Of a stretch of 64,000 nt of DNA, positions 60,433 to 64,000 are shown piece by piece. The stretch is from Microbacterium gorillae (GTDB lineage Bacteria; Actinomycetota; Actinomycetes; Actinomycetales; Microbacteriaceae). Every line of letters begins with the position of its first letter. Position 1 is the first letter of the stretch. Where the stretch lies: contig NZ_LN648871.1 of assembly GCF_000826185.2 (NCBI RefSeq), positions 1 through 64,000 of the forward strand. The letters are read 5' to 3'. Position numbers and translations under genes: made by a program. The notes under the pieces are model-generated. The model ran no database searches. It was not told where the DNA came from and saw only the letters and a list, made by a program, of their open reading frames with translations.

Positions 60433-61908
60433 ATGGACGCAACGATGCGCACCCGCACCGAGACCGACTCCCTGGGATCGATGGAGATCCCCGCCGACGC
60501 GTACTGGGGCATCCACACCGCTCGAGCGCAGGAGAACTTCCCGATCGCGAAGCGTCCGATCTCGGTGTATCCGGACCTCGTGACGGCGCTCGCCATGGTC
60601 AAGCAGGCCTCCGCGCGAGCCAACGCCGAGATCGGCGTGCTGTCGCAGGAGAAGGCCGACCTCATCGATGCGGCCGCGCAGCGGGTCATCGACGGCGAGT
60701 TCCACGACCAGTTCACGGTCGGTGTCATCCAGGGCGGCGCCGGGACGTCCACGAACATGAACGCGAACGAGGTCATCACCAACATCGCGCTCGAGCTGGC
60801 CGGACACGAGAAGGGGGACTACGCCTTCCTCTCGCCCCTGGATCACACCAACCGCAGCCAGTCCACGAACGACGTCTACCCGACCGCCGTGAAGATCGGG
60901 CTCTCGCTGACCCTGCGCAGCCTGCTGGTCGAGCTCGACCTGCTGCGCAAGTCGTTCCTTTCCAAATCCGGCGAGTTCCACGACATCCTCAAGGTCGGCC
61001 GCACGCAGCTGCAGGACGCGGTGCCGATGACGCTCGGGCAGGAGTTCCACGGCTTCGCCACCACCCTCGGCGAGGACTACACGCGCCTGCAGGAGAACGC
61101 GCATCTGCTGACCGAGGTGAACATGGGTGCCACCGCGATCGGCACCGGCATCACGGCGCACCCCGGGTATGCGGAAGCGGTCGTCCGGCACCTCCGCGAG
61201 ATCTCCGGAATCCCCGTGACCACGGCGACGGACCTCGTCGAGTCCACGTCCGACACGGGCGCGTTCATGTCGTTCTCGTCCTCGCTCAAGCGCAACGCGA
61301 TCAAGCTGTCGAAGATCTGCAACGACCTGCGACTGCTGTCCTCGGGTCCGCAGGCCGGTCTCGGTGAGATCAACCTCCCGGCCCGCCAGGCGGGTTCCTC
61401 GATCATGCCGGGCAAGGTCAACCCGGTCATCCCCGAGGTCGTCAACCAGGTCGCGTTCTCCGTCGTGGGTGCCGACATGACCGTCACGATGGCGGTGGAG
61501 GCCGGTCAGCTGCAGCTGAACGCGTTCGAGCCCGTCATGGCGCACTCGATCTTCCAGTCGATCACGTGGATGCGTCAGGCGATGTGGACCCTCCGCGTGA
61601 ACTGCGTGGACGGCATCACCGCGAACACCGAGCGCCTGGGCGCGATGGTCGGTTCGTCCGTCGGTGTGGTCACCGCGCTGACGCCGTTCATCGGGTACGC
61701 GTCGGCCGCGGCCCTGGCCAAGACCGCGCTGATGACCGGACACAACATCGCCGATCTCGTGGTCGAGGCCGGCCTGATGAGCCGGGAAGAGGTCATGAAG
61801 CAGATCTCGCCCGCGCGCCTGACCGGGCTCGAGGCCGCCACCGGCCTCATCCAGGTGATCCAGCCGGCGGAGAACGTCGTCTCGCTGGATGACACCCCGA
61901 CGGCCTGA
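60433..61908 (+). CDS. aspA: Aspartate ammonia-lyase
   Basis: The 491-residue enzyme of the fumarase/aspartase superfamily splits aspartate to fumarate and ammonia. Family blocks are GTSTNMNANEVI, SQSTNDVYPTAVK, VGRTQLQDAVPMTLGQEF and the catalytic loop GSSIMPGKVNPVIPEVV, where the V after NP separates AspA from fumarase (usually T). AAGGA lies 11 nt before ATG 60433; MRTRTETDS at 60445 is an alternative start. Confidence 0.94.
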   Translation: MDATMRTRTETDSLGSMEIPADAYWGIHTARAQENFPIAKRPISVYPDLVTALAMVKQASARANAEIGVLSQEKADLIDAAAQRVIDGEFHDQFTVGVIQGGAGTSTNMNANEVITNIALELAGHEKGDYAFLSPLDHTNRSQSTNDVYPTAVKIGLSLTLRSLLVELDLLRKSFLSKSGEFHDILKVGRTQLQDAVPMTLGQEFHGFATTLGEDYTRLQENAHLLTEVNMGATAIGTGITAHPGYAEAVVRHLREISGIPVTTATDLVESTSDTGAFMSFSSSLKRNAIKLSKICNDLRLLSSGPQAGLGEINLPARQAGSSIMPGKVNPVIPEVVNQVAFSVVGADMTVTMAVEAGQLQLNAFEPVMAHSIFQSITWMRQAMWTLRVNCVDGITANTERLGAMVGSSVGVVTALTPFIGYASAAALAKTALMTGHNIADLVVEAGLMSREEVMKQISPARLTGLEAATGLIQVIQPAENVVSLDDTPTA

Positions 61909-61914
61909 TCGTGA

Positions 61915-61946
61915 GGACGTGACGGACGAACTCGTCCGTCACGTCC
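61915..61946. terminator. Bidirectional terminator between aspA and the FAH gene
   Basis: GGACGTGACGGACGA and TCGTCCGTCACGTCC form a near-perfect 14-15 bp stem with a minimal loop. It lies 7 nt past the aspA stop and 10 nt past the stop of the convergent FAH-family gene. Confidence 0.85.
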
Positions 61947-61955
61947 GGTGGGAGC

Positions 61956-62819
61956 TCAGTCCAGAATGCGGCAGTGCGTGGTGAGCTCGCCGATGCCATC
62001 GATGCCGACGGTGACGGTGGAGCGGTCACGCAGGAAGATCTGCGGGTCGCGCGAGTAGCCGGCACCACCCGGGCTGCCCGTGGAGATGAGGGTCCCGGGC
62101 AGCATCGTCATCGATGTGGACAGGTGCGCGACGAGTTTGGCGACCGACCGCACCATCTGGTCCGTGTTGCCGTCCTGCACCAGATGGCCGTCGATGTTGG
62201 TCCAGATGTGCAGGTCCTGCGGGTTCGGCACCTCGTCGGCGGTGACGATGTACGGCCCGGTGGGCGTGAAGCCGTCGAAGGACTTGCAACGGCACCACTG
62301 CGCCTCGGCGAACTGGATGTTGCGGGCGGTGATGTCGTTGACCACGGTGTAACCCCACACGTGATCGAGCGCTTCCGCCTCGGTGACGTCCTTCGCCCGG
62401 CGGCCCATGACCACACCCAGCTCGGCCTCGTAGTCGACGGACTCGCTGAGCGATCGTGGCCAGCTCGTGGTCGCGTCGTGTCCGGTGAGCGAGTTCGGCC
62501 AGAGCGTGAACACCGTGGGGGCGGTGTCGGTCTTCAGGCCCAGCTCACTGGAGTGCGCGGCGTAGTTCAGGCCGATCGCGAGGATCACCGGCGGCTGCTG
62601 CACCGCGGAGGCGAACGTCAGACCGTCGACCGGAACGCGCTGCTCGCCCGGCAGCGCCGCGCGGACGCGATCCAGTTCCGCATCGCCACCGGCGATGAGA
62701 TCGTTGAGAGTGGTGGGGGCATTCGGGTAGAGCTCGGGAAGGGGCACGGCGAAGTCGCCGTCGATCACGCAGAGGGTGGGATCCGAGCTCGCCGACAGAT
62801 TCACATGGGCGAAGCGCAT
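61956..62819 (-). CDS. Fumarylacetoacetate hydrolase family protein
   Basis: The 287-residue protein is a FAH-fold enzyme. IGLNYAAHSSELG, the metal site VDYEAELGVVMGR with two Glu, WGYTVVNDITARNIQ, and GTLISTGSPGG are present. Members hydrolyse or decarboxylate 2-oxo acids in aromatic catabolism; the substrate cannot be told. A TAGATT -10 box (62831-62826) ends 6 nt before the ATG, and those 6 nt are GGAGGC, so a Shine-Dalgarno-like sequence overlaps. Confidence 0.92.
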   Translation of the reverse strand: MRFAHVNLSASSDPTLCVIDGDFAVPLPELYPNAPTTLNDLIAGGDAELDRVRAALPGEQRVPVDGLTFASAVQQPPVILAIGLNYAAHSSELGLKTDTAPTVFTLWPNSLTGHDATTSWPRSLSESVDYEAELGVVMGRRAKDVTEAEALDHVWGYTVVNDITARNIQFAEAQWCRCKSFDGFTPTGPYIVTADEVPNPQDLHIWTNIDGHLVQDGNTDQMVRSVAKLVAHLSTSMTMLPGTLISTGSPGGAGYSRDPQIFLRDRSTVTVGIDGIGELTTHCRILD

Positions 62820-62907
62820 GCCTCCAATCTACCCGTGAGGCGCCTGGGGGCGCCCGATGCGGCCATTGTGATCGCGGCGCGACCGATCGACCACCTAGGG
62901 TGATGTC

Positions 62908-64000
62908 ATGACGTTCGAGCCTGGTCAGTACCAGCGGCCGGCGGGGGGAACGCCGCAGCACGGCCCGGATCCCGCCGCAGCGCCCGGTTCCACCCCGCAG
63001 CAGCCGTACGGCCAGCCGCAGCAGCCGTATGGACAGCCGCAGCCGCAACCGTATGGCCAGCAGCAGCCGTATGGCCAGCCGCCACAGCAGCAGCCGTATG
63101 GCCAGCCGCCACAGCAGCAGCCGTATGGCCAGCCGGTCCGATACGCCGCTCCCGCACCGGCGCCCGCGCTCGCGCAGCCGGCGCTTCCCGTCCCACAGGC
63201 GAAGGGCCGCCACGTCGCCATCTGGCTGTTCGTGCCGCTGGCGATCCTGCTGCTGTGCCTGATCGCCTACTTCCTGGTCTTCCTCGGCCCCACCGCAACC
63301 ACGGTCGCGTTCTTCGTCGCCCTCGTCCCGCTCGCGATCGTGCTGGTCGGCGCGTTCCTCATCGACCGGTGGGAACCGGAACCGATGTCACTGGTGCTGT
63401 TCGCGCTGGGATGGGGCGCGATCGTGTGTGTCGTCGTCGCCCTGCTGGTCGATCTCCTCCTGCTCGTCATCGTGCCGAAGAACGAGCTGTCCGACGTCCT
63501 GAGCACGGTGGTGCAGGCGCCCCTGGTCGAGGAGGCCATCAAGGGTCTCGGGGTCGTGATCATCTTCTACCTGGGTCGTCGAGCGTTCGACGGACCGCTG
63601 GACGGCGTGGTCTACGCGATGCTCATCGCCGCCGGTTTCGCCTTCACGGAGAACATCCAGTACTTCGCGATCAGCCTGATCGAGGGCGGCGGCGGACAGA
63701 TCACGTTCACCTTCCTCCTGCGCGGGATCATGTCGCCGTTCGCCCACGCGATGTTCACCTCGGTGACCGGATTCCTCGTCGGCATGGCGGCCCAGCGCGG
63801 TCGTCGCGGCAACGTGTGGGGAATGTACGCGCTCGGCGTTCTGATCGCGGCGCTGCTGCACGCGTTCTGGAACGGCTCGCCGATGTTCTTCGACTTCTTC
63901 CTGCTCTACGTCGTCGTGCAGGTGCCGCTGTTCCTCCTGTTCATCGTCGGCATCATCATCCTGCGACGAGAAGAGGCCAAGCTCACCCGGACGCGGCTGG
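62908..64000 (+). CDS. PrsW family intramembrane metalloprotease (partial)
   Basis: The reading frame is open to the end of the window (364 residues seen). A Pro/Gln/Tyr/Gly-rich cytoplasmic N-terminus (about residues 1-95) precedes seven or more membrane helices. PrsW catalytic motifs are present: VVQAPLVEEAIKGLG (EExxK), FAFTENIQYF and MSPFAHAMFTS. Relatives cut membrane-bound anti-sigma factors. TAGGGT (62896-62901) ends 6 nt before ATG, consistent with a leaderless start. The 27-bp repeats in its 5' part are described separately. Confidence 0.9.
   Translation, partial: MTFEPGQYQRPAGGTPQHGPDPAAAPGSTPQQPYGQPQQPYGQPQPQPYGQQQPYGQPPQQQPYGQPPQQQPYGQPVRYAAPAPAPALAQPALPVPQAKGRHVAIWLFVPLAILLLCLIAYFLVFLGPTATTVAFFVALVPLAIVLVGAFLIDRWEPEPMSLVLFALGWGAIVCVVVALLVDLLLLVIVPKNELSDVLSTVVQAPLVEEAIKGLGVVIIFYLGRRAFDGPLDGVVYAMLIAAGFAFTENIQYFAISLIEGGGGQITFTFLLRGIMSPFAHAMFTSVTGFLVGMAAQRGRRGNVWGMYALGVLIAALLHAFWNGSPMFFDFFLLYVVVQVPLFLLFIVGIIILRREEAKLTRTRL
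63061..63135 (+). repeat. 27-bp in-frame tandem repeat encoding QQPYGQPPQ
   Basis: The unit CAGCAGCCGTATGGCCAGCC plus GCCACAG (27 bp) is repeated exactly at 63061-63087 and 63088-63114, with a partial third copy to 63135. Degenerate copies precede it from about 62995. Each unit gives nine residues, so copy-number change would not break the PrsW frame. Confidence 0.92.

Noticed and set aside
62995..63135. CRISPR-like repeats
   Set aside because: The repeats are in frame, have no spacers, and encode the low-complexity N-terminus of PrsW.

Overview
The window is about 70% GC with dense actinobacterial gene content. Gene order and content point to a Microbacteriaceae genome, most likely Microbacterium: topA-tmk-holB order, a Flp/Tad locus close to acs, the PBP1A-DUF4177-RidA cluster, LldR/LldD, an AspA and a PrsW protein. 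Species cannot be given from sequence reading alone. There is no rRNA, CRISPR array or recognisable insertion sequence. Three tRNA genes are present: Pro-CGG, Thr-CGU and Lys-UUU.

Layout. 0.2-2.2 kb: an RDD membrane protein between a 3' remnant of a flavin oxidoreductase gene and an intact paralogue. 2.2-7.9 kb: a sugar-uptake operon (ROK regulator, lipoprotein binding protein, ATPase, permease, GH1 beta-glucosidase). 7.9-9.1 kb: ArsR-SRPBCC-SnoaL operon. 9.3-20 kb: housekeeping and metabolism (asd, VIT-like transporter, mqo, pyrimidine-dimer glycosylase-like gene, RecQ fused to a phosphoribosyltransferase domain, tdk, lldR-lldD, HAD phosphatase). 20-24.5 kb: MFS pump, AraC regulator, serine hydrolase, tRNA-Pro, metallophosphoesterase. 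24.5-31 kb: PBP1A with PASTA domains, DUF4177, RidA, a double GNAT protein, acs. 31.2 kb: a likely 6C-type small RNA. 31.4-35 kb: a compact Tad pilus locus ending in a TadE-like/VanY fusion. 35-44 kb: a DUF308-lipase fusion, a CDF transporter, topA-tmk-holB and a secreted TAP-type hydrolase. 44-51.9 kb: tRNA-Thr, an MFS pump with an apparent leader peptide, an MMPL transporter whose 5' end is disrupted by an exact 82-bp tandem duplication, nicotinamidase, GNAT, serine hydrolase and peptidase E. 51.9-53.5 kb: a small accessory patch (RHH antitoxin, truncated toxin, DUF3800) next to tRNA-Lys. 53.6-64 kb: membrane proteins, an S9 oligopeptidase, a P-loop kinase, PiT phosphate transport, a phosphodiesterase, aspA, an FAH-family enzyme and a PrsW protease running off the window.

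A theme that recurs across the window is initiation without a leader. More than twenty starts have a TANNNT-type -10 box ending 6-7 nt before the start codon and usually no Shine-Dalgarno sequence. This pattern corrects several start sites, reveals a candidate leaderless six-codon leader peptide upstream of an MFS pump, and exposes a probable one-base frameshift at the 5' end of the Tad ATPase gene.

No fully new defence or biosynthetic system is evident. The strongest leads are the 82-bp duplication in the MMPL gene, the 6C-like RNA beside the Tad locus, the leader-peptide/hairpin region of the MFS gene, the Tad-VanY fusion, and the broken toxin-antitoxin/DUF3800 patch at tRNA-Lys.
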